Below are positions 24,184 through 33,933 of a stretch of DNA of 60,779 bases, one piece after another. Positions within the stretch are counted from its first letter, which is position 1. Each line of letters begins with the position of its first letter. This stretch comes from JAKPPT01 sp964630305. GTDB lineage: Bacteria > Spirochaetota > Spirochaetia > Treponematales > UBA12059. The notes under the pieces were generated by a model. The model was not told the origin of the DNA. It made no database searches and worked only from the letters and a program-made list of their open reading frames with translations. The translations under genes and the position numbers were made by a program. The DNA is taken from positions 1 to 60,779 of the forward strand of contig CAZVTR010000009.1 of the NCBI GenBank assembly GCA_964630305.1. Reading direction: 5' to 3'.

Positions 24184-25735
24184 CGCATAAGAGCGGCATA
24201 TCCTTAATGGTAATGAGTCTCACTGCTTCCATTCCCAGTTCCGGCCAGTCAATAAGCTGTACTGCTGAGACATGATGTTTCGCAAGGAGTGCAGCGCAGC
24301 CTCCAGGTGCAGCAAAATAAACCCCCCCATAGTTTTTACAAGCCAGAGCAGCTTCGCTTGATCGTTCTCCTTTGCCAATCATGGTCATAAATATGCCATG
24401 TGCAAGAAATTCGGGGAGATAGCTATCCATGCGGCGTGAGGTAGTTGGACCAATGGAGCCAATAACACAGCCCTCTGGAGTTTCAGTTGGTGATGCATAA
24501 AACACCGGGTACTCATAAGCCCAGGAGGGCAGCGGTTTACCGGTAATTAAAAGCTCCAAAAGACGGGCATGTACTGCATCGCGTGCAAGAATTACAGAAC
24601 CCGATGCCCTCACAAGTGTACCTGCTTTAATGCTCTGGCATGCTTCGCGATTATTAATATCGAGCTTAATACATTGCTGTATTGCATGTTCACTATTTAA
24701 TGGCGGTATGTTTACATTTGGATCTGCCATGCGCTCAAGGTAGATGCCTGTTTTATCGATATGTAAGTGAGTCCAGCGGTGCGCAGTACAAGATACAGCA
24801 AAGCTGACAGGAAGGCTCGCCGCATGCCGCGTTAACCTGAGTACTATTGCTTTTCGAACGAGGCATTTACCTCCAAACTGTGCTCCCCACCCTGAGGCTT
24901 GAGCCAGGTCCATAAAGAGTGACTCAAGTTCGTGATCGCGGAATGGTACATCGGGAGATTCTCCAATGTTATCCAGCATTTCACTCGAAGCGAGTTTTGC
25001 GGCGAACATGCTTTCTTCCGGGCTTTGGCCGCCTAATGCAATGCCAACAGTATATGGGGGACATGCTGAAACACCTAATTTTTTGATGTATTCCGTAAAG
25101 ATTTTGGTAAGACCCTCGCGGTTTAAACTCGATTTTGTTGTTTGAATGAGTGCACTTTTATTGGATGAACCGCCGCCCTTAGCAGCAAAAATCATATCCC
25201 AGCTTACACCGGGAACAGAAAAATTTTCGAAAAGCAGCGGCAGGTTAGTTTGGGAGTTTTTTTCTTGATATGATGATTCTGGCAGCAGTTGGCTGTTTCT
25301 CAGCTTGGCTCTTTGCCATACGCGGCTTACAGCGTTTGCACAGATTGTATAATCTGATTTTTCACTATCAACAAAGATTCCCGTCCCGCGCCACGAATAG
25401 ATGGAAGCAGTTCCGGTATCCTGGCATAGCGGATACACGCTTTCATGCGCAATGCAGGCATTAGAAATAATAAGTTCTAAAATGTACTGCTCGAGTAGTG
25501 TGTTGTTTCGGTTGTGCAAACTAGTGATAATATCGTTTAAGAAATTTTGAGGCAGGTTGTAAGTAATAGAAGTAAAGCCAGCTTCAATGCTATATTCGAG
25601 GGATTCTTTTGACACATGAAGCAAGTTGTTCTTTATTTCTGGTATAGAAAGAGGAAGCCTTTCATACAATACACTGCTTTGTGTAAAACGCCGCTGAATA
25701 GCTTCATAGCATGCTTCATGAAACGATCTGATCAT
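24116..25735 (-). CDS. Fumarate hydratase class I, fused alpha and beta domains
   Basis: 539 residues. Class I fumarases are oxygen-sensitive [4Fe-4S] enzymes that interconvert fumarate and malate. The likely cluster cysteines are visible in YPLCQDTGTA, VSACPPYTVG and VSCTAHRW, and the C-terminal beta domain has GCVIGSIGPTTSRRMD. The start ATG overlaps the stop of the upstream PEGA gene (ATGA), so translation is coupled. The C-terminus extends about 14 residues past the usual end and overlaps the Nudix gene by 68 bases. Fused single-chain form; consistent with an anaerobe. Confidence 0.92.
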   Translation of the reverse strand: MIRSFHEACYEAIQRRFTQSSVLYERLPLSIPEIKNNLLHVSKESLEYSIEAGFTSITYNLPQNFLNDIITSLHNRNNTLLEQYILELIISNACIAHESVYPLCQDTGTASIYSWRGTGIFVDSEKSDYTICANAVSRVWQRAKLRNSQLLPESSYQEKNSQTNLPLLFENFSVPGVSWDMIFAAKGGGSSNKSALIQTTKSSLNREGLTKIFTEYIKKLGVSACPPYTVGIALGGQSPEESMFAAKLASSEMLDNIGESPDVPFRDHELESLFMDLAQASGWGAQFGGKCLVRKAIVLRLTRHAASLPVSFAVSCTAHRWTHLHIDKTGIYLERMADPNVNIPPLNSEHAIQQCIKLDINNREACQSIKAGTLVRASGSVILARDAVHARLLELLITGKPLPSWAYEYPVFYASPTETPEGCVIGSIGPTTSRRMDSYLPEFLAHGIFMTMIGKGERSSEAALACKNYGGVYFAAPGGCAALLAKHHVSAVQLIDWPELGMEAVRLITIKDMPLLCAIDASGSDFYSNIADTKIQPQP

Positions 25736-27276
25736 TGTTCTGTACCGCCTAACAGTTTAAATGAAAGCATTAAGCCAAGCGAATAATCAGTGTTCAGCTC
25801 CTTAAAAATCGTGCCAGCCCATATTCCAAATTCTATAAAGCTTTCTTTTGGAATAAAAGCGATATCCACCATAAGCGATGCGGGGAGAATAAAAGCAAAC
25901 TGTTCTAGGAGGATATTGCTTGTAATAAATCTGCATGAGACAGCTGAAGTTATATTGAATGATGAATACTCAAGTGCTAATTCCGTATAGCCTTGAAGCA
26001 ATGGCTGTGTTGACCAGGTTACCATAATACCTGGTAAAGCAGTAAAAGATAATTCACGTGAGCCGAATGTTACTGGTGTTCCTAAACTGATATTGGATCC
26101 TCCTGCAGTAACGCTCTGAATTACAGAAGAAAATGAAATGCCTGCGGTAATTACTTTGCTTTTAATAGCAGGGAACAAATAACTCGCCGTGCCTTGCAAG
26201 AGATCCGGATCAGTGCTTATTGATGTGCCCAGCTGCAGCTTACCTGCGGTCGGCAAATATAGTGTTAATTTCAAAATAAAAGAGAGTGTGCCAAATTCGT
26301 TAAAAGAATCTTTGCTTGTATAGGAAAATCCTGTTGATGTTTTTAATGTCGTAGTGCTTGGCGGAATTATTGATGGTGCAAAGAATGAACCTGGGGAAAT
26401 GCCTCCTATGGGTTCTGGATAAAAAACAAGTGAACTGTCTATAACTACTTTACCTTCATATGAAAATACCGTTGCTTTTGTTGAGCCGTTCGATGTGTCG
26501 AAAAAATCTATATGAATGGAATAGGTGCCGTCTGAGAGTATTTTATTGTCAGAATCTTTACCATTCCATCGGATAGTTTGTTCCCACGTTGTAAAAGACG
26601 GCGTTTTGTAAGAAAGTAGAGTCGTTCCAGTTTCATTTATGATAGATACTTCTGCAAATCCATACGTTGTGACATTAAAAGAAATCGAAGCAAAACCAAA
26701 CAGACCAGCATTTCTTGGATTAAATATTGTGTTTGAAGCTTCAATGTTATCAATCTTAAATTCAGCCTTTTTGAGGTTTATTGTTTGGTATGTTGTTTTG
26801 TTATATAAAATTTCAGCATAGAAGACTTCATCTTCATAGCCAAATGCCCGTGCTGTACAGGTATACTTGCCCTCTGGAATTTCTATAAAGTTACCCTTAT
26901 ACGTCTTTCCATTTATTATAATTTCTAAATCTTGAGGAGAATTTATAGAAAGATAACCTGTAGAGGGAATAAGATTCATATAAACAGTTGTTTTTGTGTT
27001 TGCTGAAAGTGTAACAGAAATTGAGCGCTCCCTATAACCGCTTTTTTTGATAGTTACTAAATAGGTATCAGGCTTGATGCCGGAAACCGAAAAAGGTGTT
27101 GTGCCGCGAAAAAATCCATTAATGTAAACGTCTGCATTGGAAATATCGGTTTGCACTGCAAGCGAAGCTAATCCTTGCTGTTCAACTGTTTCAACTACGA
27201 TGCGCGGAGGTTCTTCCTGGACAGCATAAACAAATACGCAAAACCAGATAAGCATAAACACAAACAATTTTTTCAT
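25732..27276 (-). CDS. PEGA-domain envelope protein
   Basis: 514 residues. A signal peptide (about 1-18) is followed by two PEGA-type repeats: ADVYINGFFRGTTPFSVSGI with a GYRE end, and then a second (ISINSPQ-like start, PEGKYTCTARAFGYEDEV). A FlgD-like segment follows (IRWNGKDSDNKILSDGTYSI). The C-terminal half is beta-strand rich and resembles an outer-membrane barrel. PEGA domains are surface-layer-like modules in extracytoplasmic proteins. The stop overlaps the fumarase start. Function probably structural; no enzymatic motif seen. Confidence 0.75.
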   Translation of the reverse strand: MKKLFVFMLIWFCVFVYAVQEEPPRIVVETVEQQGLASLAVQTDISNADVYINGFFRGTTPFSVSGIKPDTYLVTIKKSGYRERSISVTLSANTKTTVYMNLIPSTGYLSINSPQDLEIIINGKTYKGNFIEIPEGKYTCTARAFGYEDEVFYAEILYNKTTYQTINLKKAEFKIDNIEASNTIFNPRNAGLFGFASISFNVTTYGFAEVSIINETGTTLLSYKTPSFTTWEQTIRWNGKDSDNKILSDGTYSIHIDFFDTSNGSTKATVFSYEGKVVIDSSLVFYPEPIGGISPGSFFAPSIIPPSTTTLKTSTGFSYTSKDSFNEFGTLSFILKLTLYLPTAGKLQLGTSISTDPDLLQGTASYLFPAIKSKVITAGISFSSVIQSVTAGGSNISLGTPVTFGSRELSFTALPGIMVTWSTQPLLQGYTELALEYSSFNITSAVSCRFITSNILLEQFAFILPASLMVDIAFIPKESFIEFGIWAGTIFKELNTDYSLGLMLSFKLLGGTEQ

Positions 27277-27347
27277 ACCGCATCAGCTCCCTTGAAAATA
27301 TTACCAAAATAAATTGTATATAATACTATGCGTATTGTATACATTGC

Positions 27348-28049
27348 TCATAGTTTAAAAACCATAAACAAGGAAATTGTCTGAAAAAAAATGCCTGCAC
27401 TTGTAAAAATTATTTGAAATAAATATTGAACGGATTGATGCTTTTTTTGACTGTAAAACACGCCCAGAATATAAGCAATACAGCCAGCAAAAAATAAAAC
27501 CCACGCATATGGCGGTATCTCTGCACAGTAGTGCAAAAGAAACGGTACAATCATAAAAAATATGGAATAACCGGTGCTGAGCGAATATTCTCTGAAAAAA
27601 CCTACTAACGTTATATATAAAACAAAACCTGCAATACCATATGCAAGAAGCAGCGCAAACAGTATCCATCGAATGTATCCGTCTAGAGAAAATAGGAGAT
27701 ATGGCAGGAAAACGCCAAATGGGAATAAAAAAGCACCTGCATCTGCAATGAGCAGAATTGTTTTTGTATTTCGCCATGTATTGATAAAAAACGCTATTGC
27801 GGCTAGTATCAAACGGTACAGAATGAATGCGCCGGACAGTGATAATCCAATAAGCAGGCTGGTATGAATGGCTTTTTCAACAACCAGTTTGCTGGAACGG
27901 ATAATTAAGAGGACAAAGAGCGGGATATAGCCAGCTGATGCAATAACTGCAATGATTCCTGCTGCAAGAAATGATTTATTATACGTGTTGTATTGATTTG
28001 TATTTACATTCATATAATGATTCCATGTATGATTATATGGTATTTCCAA
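27348..28049 (-). CDS. Polytopic membrane protein of unknown function
   Basis: Up to 233 residues with about seven hydrophobic segments. The first possible start is a TTG at 28049; an ATG at 28013 (221 residues, MNVNTNQYNTY) is more likely, with a weak GGAAT upstream. The topology and small loops resemble small 7-TM signalling or YhhN-type proteins, but no motif was recognised. It lies divergent from the HD-GYP gene. Confidence 0.55.
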   Translation of the reverse strand: MEIPYNHTWNHYMNVNTNQYNTYNKSFLAAGIIAVIASAGYIPLFVLLIIRSSKLVVEKAIHTSLLIGLSLSGAFILYRLILAAIAFFINTWRNTKTILLIADAGAFLFPFGVFLPYLLFSLDGYIRWILFALLLAYGIAGFVLYITLVGFFREYSLSTGYSIFFMIVPFLLHYCAEIPPYAWVLFFAGCIAYILGVFYSQKKHQSVQYLFQIIFTSAGIFFQTISLFMVFKL

Positions 28050-28083
28050 TGAAAATAAAAGATGCAGTTAGTAATGGTATTTG

Positions 28084-30264
28084 ATGATTAGCTTTCAAGA
28101 GCAATGGTTATTGTGTTTTGAGCCGATATTGAAATATGGGAGCGTGTACGTGAAAATGTATGAAGCATTACTGTCTGCGCAAAAAGCTATCAATTCTAAA
28201 ACATGCCTTAATGAAATTTTGGAACAAATACTCGATTCAGTCTACGAAGTGTTCGGATTACGGCAATGCGCTGTCCTTCTGTTACAGGATTCAAAGCTCA
28301 GAATTGCTGCAGCGAGGGGATATTCCTCGGATATTGTCAGTGCCTGGCAGGGTTCTCTAGGGACAGGCATTACCGGAACGGCAGCCTTGGGCCAGGTTGT
28401 GTATGTGGCAGATGTAAGCAAGGATTCACGATATGTGCAGGGAGTACCTGGTGCGGTTTCTGAGTTAGCGGTACCAATACAGTTTGCTAATGAAGTGCTT
28501 GGCGTGCTTGATGCAGAATCTCCTCGACCATTTTCACGGGAGGAGCAGCAGTGGTTTACGCTTTTTGCAGGTCAAATTGCAATAGCTTTGCGCAATGCCT
28601 TTCTGCTGGATAAAGAACGTGAAAAGGCGCGGCAGCTTAAAGCTCTTGCCTCAATTAATGCGAGAATCAATAAAACAGGTACTAAAGAACAAATTCTTGA
28701 AGCTATTCTTGATACCGCAGCTGATATTTTACACTATGATCGTTCTGCAATATTAATTTATAAGTATACGCACCTTGAAATGCTGGTTAGCAGGGGTTAC
28801 AAAGAAGGTATTGGAAAAGGTTTTAGAATACCAATTGGAGAAGGCATTACGGGAGAAGCAGCACTCCGCCGTGAGGGAATTTTGGTGCAGGATGTTAGGA
28901 ACGATAAGCGGTATATTCATGCTTCTGATACCTCTTTATCCGAAATGGCGGTTCCGCTGTTTAATAAGGACGAACTCATCGGTGTTCTTGATACCGATTC
29001 CTCGTCACGATTTTTTTCTGATGATGATTATTTTATATTTACTGCATTTGCAGAGCAAATTGCATCAGTGCTAAATATGCACGAGCTTATAAATGAAATT
29101 GAACAAAAGAATAATGCACTTAAACGGCAAATAGATGATATTTATAGAATCAATAAAGAGCTTACAAAAACCACTGAAGCGCTGGAGCGCGCAAACAGTG
29201 AACTAAAAAAAAGAATTGACGAGCTTTCTACACTTTACGAAGTCGGAAAAACAATTACATCAAGTCTTAATCTCGAAGAAACGCTTAATACTATTTTAGA
29301 TATGACAGGCCATATACTCAATGTTTCTTCTGGTGCAATTATTCTGCTCAACGATGATGCATCAGAAATGAAGGTTCAGGCATTGTATACACGCGATAGG
29401 GAAACAGGTTTGCGGTATACATCAGAAAGTTCTGCTCCCGGTATGAGCAGTAAAACTCATGGTGCGGCTGCTGCTGAGGAGCATGGAGAAATAGAGCCTC
29501 ATAATTTATCACAAGAATTACAATCAGATAAAATTATTGATATCCCATTGCAAATAGGTGAACGCCTTATCGGAAAATTCAGACTGGCGCAGCGACCGGA
29601 TACCGCATTCACTGAGACTGAAAGAACGATGCTCGTGACGCTTGCTTCTCAGGCTGCCATTGCAATTGAAAATGCCAGGCTTTACGAAAATACGCAAAAA
29701 GCGTATTTTGAAACTATTAAGTCATTAGCTCAGGCTCTAGAGGCTCGCGATGCTTATACACGTGGGCACTCTGAACGTGTTACAGAATATTCACTTTTAT
29801 TAGCAAAAAAAGCAGGGGTTTCGCGCAAGTATATGGATATTCTGCAATATGCAGGACTCTTGCACGACATAGGAAAAATAGGCGTTGCCGATGCAATTTT
29901 ACTTAAGCCCGATAAACTATCAGCCGATGACTTTGTGCTCATACGCGATCATACACAGCTTGGCGATGCAATCTTATCCCCGCTCAGGTTTTTGCATGAT
30001 GCCCAGGATATTGTAAAATATCACCATGAACGCTGGGATGGAACAGGGTACCCCGAAGGATTATCCGGCAAAAAGATTCCGCTTCTAGCTCGCATTATTG
30101 CAATTGCTGACAGCTTTGATGCCATGACGAGCGATAGACCATACAGGAAAGCTATGCCTATTGATGCTGCCATTGAAGAAATAAAAGCTGGAGCAGGAAC
30201 TCAATTTGATCCGGAGCTTGCCAGCTTATTTATCGAAGCAATTAAAGAAAAATTTGCAGTATGA
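28084..30264 (+). CDS. Triple-GAF HD-GYP phosphodiesterase
   Basis: 726 residues. Three GAF sensor domains lie at about 20-175, 200-345 and 385-540, separated by a coiled coil around 340-380. The HD-GYP domain is C-terminal: YTRGHSERVTEYS, HDIGKIG, HHERWDGTGYPEGLSGKKIP and the ADSFDAMTSDRPYR end. All residues expected of an active c-di-GMP phosphodiesterase appear present, including the metal-binding HD and the GYP loop. No membrane segment, so it is a cytosolic sensor of unknown ligands. The start is the ATG at 28084 and no clear ribosome binding site is seen. The stop overlaps the next gene (ATGA). Confidence 0.92.
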   Translation: MISFQEQWLLCFEPILKYGSVYVKMYEALLSAQKAINSKTCLNEILEQILDSVYEVFGLRQCAVLLLQDSKLRIAAARGYSSDIVSAWQGSLGTGITGTAALGQVVYVADVSKDSRYVQGVPGAVSELAVPIQFANEVLGVLDAESPRPFSREEQQWFTLFAGQIAIALRNAFLLDKEREKARQLKALASINARINKTGTKEQILEAILDTAADILHYDRSAILIYKYTHLEMLVSRGYKEGIGKGFRIPIGEGITGEAALRREGILVQDVRNDKRYIHASDTSLSEMAVPLFNKDELIGVLDTDSSSRFFSDDDYFIFTAFAEQIASVLNMHELINEIEQKNNALKRQIDDIYRINKELTKTTEALERANSELKKRIDELSTLYEVGKTITSSLNLEETLNTILDMTGHILNVSSGAIILLNDDASEMKVQALYTRDRETGLRYTSESSAPGMSSKTHGAAAAEEHGEIEPHNLSQELQSDKIIDIPLQIGERLIGKFRLAQRPDTAFTETERTMLVTLASQAAIAIENARLYENTQKAYFETIKSLAQALEARDAYTRGHSERVTEYSLLLAKKAGVSRKYMDILQYAGLLHDIGKIGVADAILLKPDKLSADDFVLIRDHTQLGDAILSPLRFLHDAQDIVKYHHERWDGTGYPEGLSGKKIPLLARIIAIADSFDAMTSDRPYRKAMPIDAAIEEIKAGAGTQFDPELASLFIEAIKEKFAV

Positions 30265-31505
30265 AAAAAAAGAATAATTATATAAATATCACTGCATGCT
30301 TGTGTTTTCTGATGCTGTTATATGCTTGCAGGGGGAACTCTCATTCTCAATCAAGTAATTCTAATAGCTCAAGTAAATCATTGCATGCATTGCAGTATGC
30401 TGAATATAAAAAATATGCACATGCCTGGATTGCATCAGCAACAGACACAGAACTTATCGGACAGATACTCATGGTATTTATACCGGGGACAGGTCCCTCT
30501 GCGCGTGCAAAACAGCTGCTTGAAACAGTGCGTCCTGGAGGAGTAGTTCTGTTCGAAGCAAATATTGCCAGCACACCGCAGGCAGTGCGGACATTTACCG
30601 ATTTTATTCGAAGCTCAGGTATGATTAGAGGCATTGCACCATTTATTGCCATCGATCATGAAGGCGGCGTAGTATACAGGTTAAAAAATAATGCTGTACG
30701 CTTACCGGCTCCATTAAAGTATTCAAATTTACATGCTGGTACGTTTGCACAAACCGCTGGTACCATTGCAGGCGAAGAACTGCGGTGGCTTGGTTTTACA
30801 CTTAATCTGGCGCCCGTTGCGGATAATGGAACCGCGAAGTCTGTCCTTGGTACAAGAATTTGGGCTCAGGAACCAGAACAAGCGGGAAACCTTGCCGGTA
30901 TATTTTTGTCTCATCATCAAGAAAAGGGAACAGCTTGTGCGCTCAAACATTTTCCGGGGACAGGCGCTGTAGATCCGCATCGTAGCCTTGCAGTTCTCAC
31001 AAATGACGCATCTTTATTCCATGACAGCTATTTAGTGTCATTTCACAATGCTCTTGTGCAAGAACCAGCTGCTGTTTTGCTGTCATTAGTCATTGCGCCA
31101 GTGCTCGATCCTGATGCTCCCATTGTTTTCTCTCATAATGCTGTTACGGGTTTCCTTAAAGGAAAATTGGGCTACAGAGGTTTTGTACTTACCGATGACC
31201 TTTATATGAAAGCGCTTTCGGGGTACGGAACAATTCCTGAACGTTGTCTTAAAGCATTGAATGCCGGATGCGATATGCTCATGCTGTCAGTGAGTGATGT
31301 TGAACCTGTTATAGTTTATTTGCTTAAGGCACTGGAAGAAAAGAGGCTTGAACGAGCCCGGCTTGAGGATGCAGTAACACGAATTATCGTTCAAAAAAAA
31401 CGGTTTTCAATTGATAGTTTACCAGCATTTTCAGAAGCATCATACAATGAACTCCTTGAAAAACACAAAGCAATGCTCAAAGCAGCACTCGAAAGCTCGC
31501 ATTAG
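30261..31505 (+). CDS. GH3 lipoprotein, beta-N-acetylhexosaminidase-like
   Basis: 414 residues. A lipobox (LLYAC, Cys at 21) makes it a lipoprotein anchored in the envelope. The GH3 barrel has IDHEGGVVYRL, KHFPGTGAVDPHRSL and GFVLTDDLYMKAL, where the TDD Asp is the expected nucleophile. The usual KHFPGHG is changed to KHFPGTG, but the Asp-x-His acid/base dyad (DPH) is kept, as in NagZ. It would remove N-acetylglucosamine from muropeptides or chitin-like material. The start overlaps the HD-GYP stop, so the two are translationally coupled. Confidence 0.85.
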   Translation: MKKKNNYINITACLCFLMLLYACRGNSHSQSSNSNSSSKSLHALQYAEYKKYAHAWIASATDTELIGQILMVFIPGTGPSARAKQLLETVRPGGVVLFEANIASTPQAVRTFTDFIRSSGMIRGIAPFIAIDHEGGVVYRLKNNAVRLPAPLKYSNLHAGTFAQTAGTIAGEELRWLGFTLNLAPVADNGTAKSVLGTRIWAQEPEQAGNLAGIFLSHHQEKGTACALKHFPGTGAVDPHRSLAVLTNDASLFHDSYLVSFHNALVQEPAAVLLSLVIAPVLDPDAPIVFSHNAVTGFLKGKLGYRGFVLTDDLYMKALSGYGTIPERCLKALNAGCDMLMLSVSDVEPVIVYLLKALEEKRLERARLEDAVTRIIVQKKRFSIDSLPAFSEASYNELLEKHKAMLKAALESSH

Positions 31506-31569
31506 TGTTTTTTTTCAATTGCCAAAAAACCTGGTAATAACGTCCCTTTTATAAACCGAAAATTCTTGT

Positions 31570-32742
31570 ATGAAGAAACGATTATATGTGCTGTCAGCGG
31601 TATTGCTTGCAGTATTAATACTGTATGCGCAAAATCTTGATTTATTGTCTGTCAAACCAGATGATGTTCGCATTGAACAGCGGAATGATGGCGGTTATCA
31701 TTTATTTATCAGGGCAAAACCGGGCATTGGAAGCGTGTTGCTTACTGAAACGACGCGCGATCCTGCCTTAAAAGAAGCAAATTACACATATCGGGCAGAA
31801 ACCTGGAATCCGATTAATGGCAATGAAAAGCGAATCCTTGATGGAAAAGTGTTAGGTCCCGAGAGCAAGTTATACTCGCTCGTTGATTCAACACCAGAGC
31901 CGGATCCTCAGTTTGGTATGGCATTTCATATTTTTATACCCTGGGTCGTTATCTGGGGATATTCCTGGTCCCGAAATGGAAAAACCTATATTACCGATGG
32001 CACATTTATCAATATTCGAGCCTTTGCCAAGCCGTATGCTGATTATTCGGGAGCATTCAAAGATAATCCATATCTCATAGCAGTTACGCAACAGCCATTT
32101 GAACGACCTGCAGAACAGCCAAAAACTGTTTCAGAACAGCCAGCACAACAACGGGAAGCTCCGCCAAAAGAGATTTTTATGGACGAAACTGTTAAGGCAT
32201 TCGAGAATATTGCTGATGCAACCAAAGGCAAAACTGATTATTCATACGGAAAATCCGATATCGTAGATGTTCTTGCTCAGATTTTGGATTCGCTTAGCGG
32301 GGAAACGCTTGACCTCGTTATCTGCCTTGATGCAACTGATTCCATGGCAGATGATATTGATGCAATAAAAGACAAACTTCCTGCAATGGTTAAGCAAAAA
32401 ATCACCAAATTTAAATCTTTCAGGCTTGGACTTGTTTTATATAAGGATTATTTTGAAGATTTTGTAGTTAAAAAATATGATTTTACAAAAAATGCAGATC
32501 AATTTACGCAATGGGTGACAAGTGTACGGGTACAAGGCGGAAGGGATATACCGGAAGCAGTCTATGAAGCACTCTATACCGCATTATCGGAATTTTCCTG
32601 GCAGGCAGAGACAAAGTGTATCATACTCATTGGGGATGCTCCGCCGCATCCTATTCCGCGCGGTAAAATAGATAGAGCCATGACTGAAACATTGGCGTTA
32701 AAGCTAGGAGTATCTATCAATACAATAATACTGCCGCATTAA
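31570..32742 (+). CDS. Secreted von Willebrand factor A-domain protein
   Basis: 390 residues. Signal peptide at 1-20 (ending LYAQN). The N-terminal ~170 residues form a beta-rich domain, then a Pro/Glu/Gln linker (about 178-205), then a C-terminal VWA domain at ~245-390. The metal-ion site motif DATDSM (DxTxS) is intact, with RDIPEAVYEAL and IGDAPPHP later. VWA domains mediate metal-dependent protein binding, here in the periplasm or at the surface. No clear ribosome binding site; TATAAA lies about 15 bases before the ATG. It is followed by a terminator. Confidence 0.8.
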   Translation: MKKRLYVLSAVLLAVLILYAQNLDLLSVKPDDVRIEQRNDGGYHLFIRAKPGIGSVLLTETTRDPALKEANYTYRAETWNPINGNEKRILDGKVLGPESKLYSLVDSTPEPDPQFGMAFHIFIPWVVIWGYSWSRNGKTYITDGTFINIRAFAKPYADYSGAFKDNPYLIAVTQQPFERPAEQPKTVSEQPAQQREAPPKEIFMDETVKAFENIADATKGKTDYSYGKSDIVDVLAQILDSLSGETLDLVICLDATDSMADDIDAIKDKLPAMVKQKITKFKSFRLGLVLYKDYFEDFVVKKYDFTKNADQFTQWVTSVRVQGGRDIPEAVYEALYTALSEFSWQAETKCIILIGDAPPHPIPRGKIDRAMTETLALKLGVSINTIILPH

Positions 32743-32804
32743 TGAATGGCATAACACCCTGGTGTTCTGAAGCTTGTGAAAATAATCAAAGTACATTTGT
32801 AAGC

Positions 32805-32833
32805 AAAGCCGTACGGTGCAGTACGGCTTTTTT
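32805..32833 (+). terminator. Rho-independent terminator
   Basis: AAAGCCGTAC and GTACGGCTTT form a perfect 10-bp stem around GGTGCA, followed by T-run. It closes the VWA gene, 62 bases after its stop. Confidence 0.9.
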
Positions 32834-32944
32834 GTACTTTTTGCCGATATTGATAGTAGGTTTGCTCTTTTTATCTTTACAAGTATTTAAAGGTAATAGT
32901 ATAATGCGAGCAACTACACAAAACTCTAAAGATCAGAGGCAGCC

Positions 32945-33886
32945 ATGAGAAAATATTCAGATTTACTATTACAATATATAACGCAGCGGTTTCCAATAAT
33001 CATTATTGCTTCGGTTTTGTGTTTTTCTGTGATGCTGCCTGGTTCTGCAGTTGTTTCGAATAATCAGCTTGCAATGGGTTCTGTATCACTTTCTGAGCTT
33101 CCTCCGGAAGCTGGCATCAATGAAACTGATGAGGATCTTTCGTTAAGCGGAGATCTCTATTATTTTACCTACATTGTAAAAAAGGGAGATACAATTTCTC
33201 AGATTGCTTCCAATTTCAACGTGTATCCTGACGCAATAATCACCTTGAATAACCTTAAGAGTACACGATTTATATCTGTTGGTACCGTTTTAAAAATTCC
33301 TTCTATTAACGGCATTACCTACACAGTGACTGCCGGAGATACACTTGATAAAATTGCAGCGGCCTACAATATCTCTGCTGATCGCATTCAGGAAGTAAAT
33401 ATGGCTTCCGGTAGCGTACAGGGTGATCTTATTACTGCCGGTAAAGTGATTTTTTTGCCAGATGCCAGATTGCCCAGCTGGACACTTAAAGAAATTAATG
33501 GTGATCTCTTTTTATGGCCTATTCGCGGGTACATTACCAGCTGGTATGGTTGGAGAAGAGACCCAATTACTAATGTGCGTTCATTCCATACTGGTCTCGA
33601 TATAGGTGCACCACACGGAACACCGGTTCGAGCAGCAATGGAAGGTACGGTCATAGCAGTTAATTTTTCAACCGGTATGGGTAACTATGTTTTAATCAAA
33701 CACCGCAGTGGATATAAAAGCCTCTATGCTCACCTTAAGAGTGCTGCTGTCAGTGTAGGCGATTTTGTAACAACAGCAACAGTAATAGGCTATGTTGGAA
33801 ATACCGGCTATAGCACTGGACCGCACCTCCATTTCACTGTCTATAAAAATGGATATACCATAAACCCAATGGCCGTATTAAAATAG
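32945..33886 (+). CDS. LysM and M23 peptidoglycan endopeptidase
   Basis: 313 residues. A membrane or signal segment at about 15-35, then two LysM domains (TYIVKKGDTISQIASNF and TYTVTAGDTLDKIAAAY) that bind glycan strands, then an M23 (lysostaphin-type) domain with HTGLDIGAPHGTPVRAA and GPHLHFTVY, which carry the zinc ligands and the catalytic HxH. It would cleave or regulate cleavage of cross-linking peptides in the periplasm. All metal ligands are present, so an active enzyme is likely. A 47-base gap leads to ptsI. Confidence 0.92.
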   Translation: MRKYSDLLLQYITQRFPIIIIASVLCFSVMLPGSAVVSNNQLAMGSVSLSELPPEAGINETDEDLSLSGDLYYFTYIVKKGDTISQIASNFNVYPDAIITLNNLKSTRFISVGTVLKIPSINGITYTVTAGDTLDKIAAAYNISADRIQEVNMASGSVQGDLITAGKVIFLPDARLPSWTLKEINGDLFLWPIRGYITSWYGWRRDPITNVRSFHTGLDIGAPHGTPVRAAMEGTVIAVNFSTGMGNYVLIKHRSGYKSLYAHLKSAAVSVGDFVTTATVIGYVGNTGYSTGPHLHFTVYKNGYTINPMAVLK

Positions 33887-33933
33887 CTGAGAGCATTTGA
33901 CAGCACTTACTTTTTACAGTACCATAAAAATCA

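Noticed and set aside
32742..32948. A 68-codon ORF after the VWA gene
   Set aside because: It contains the perfect Rho-independent terminator at 32805-32833 and has no ribosome binding site, so it is not a gene.
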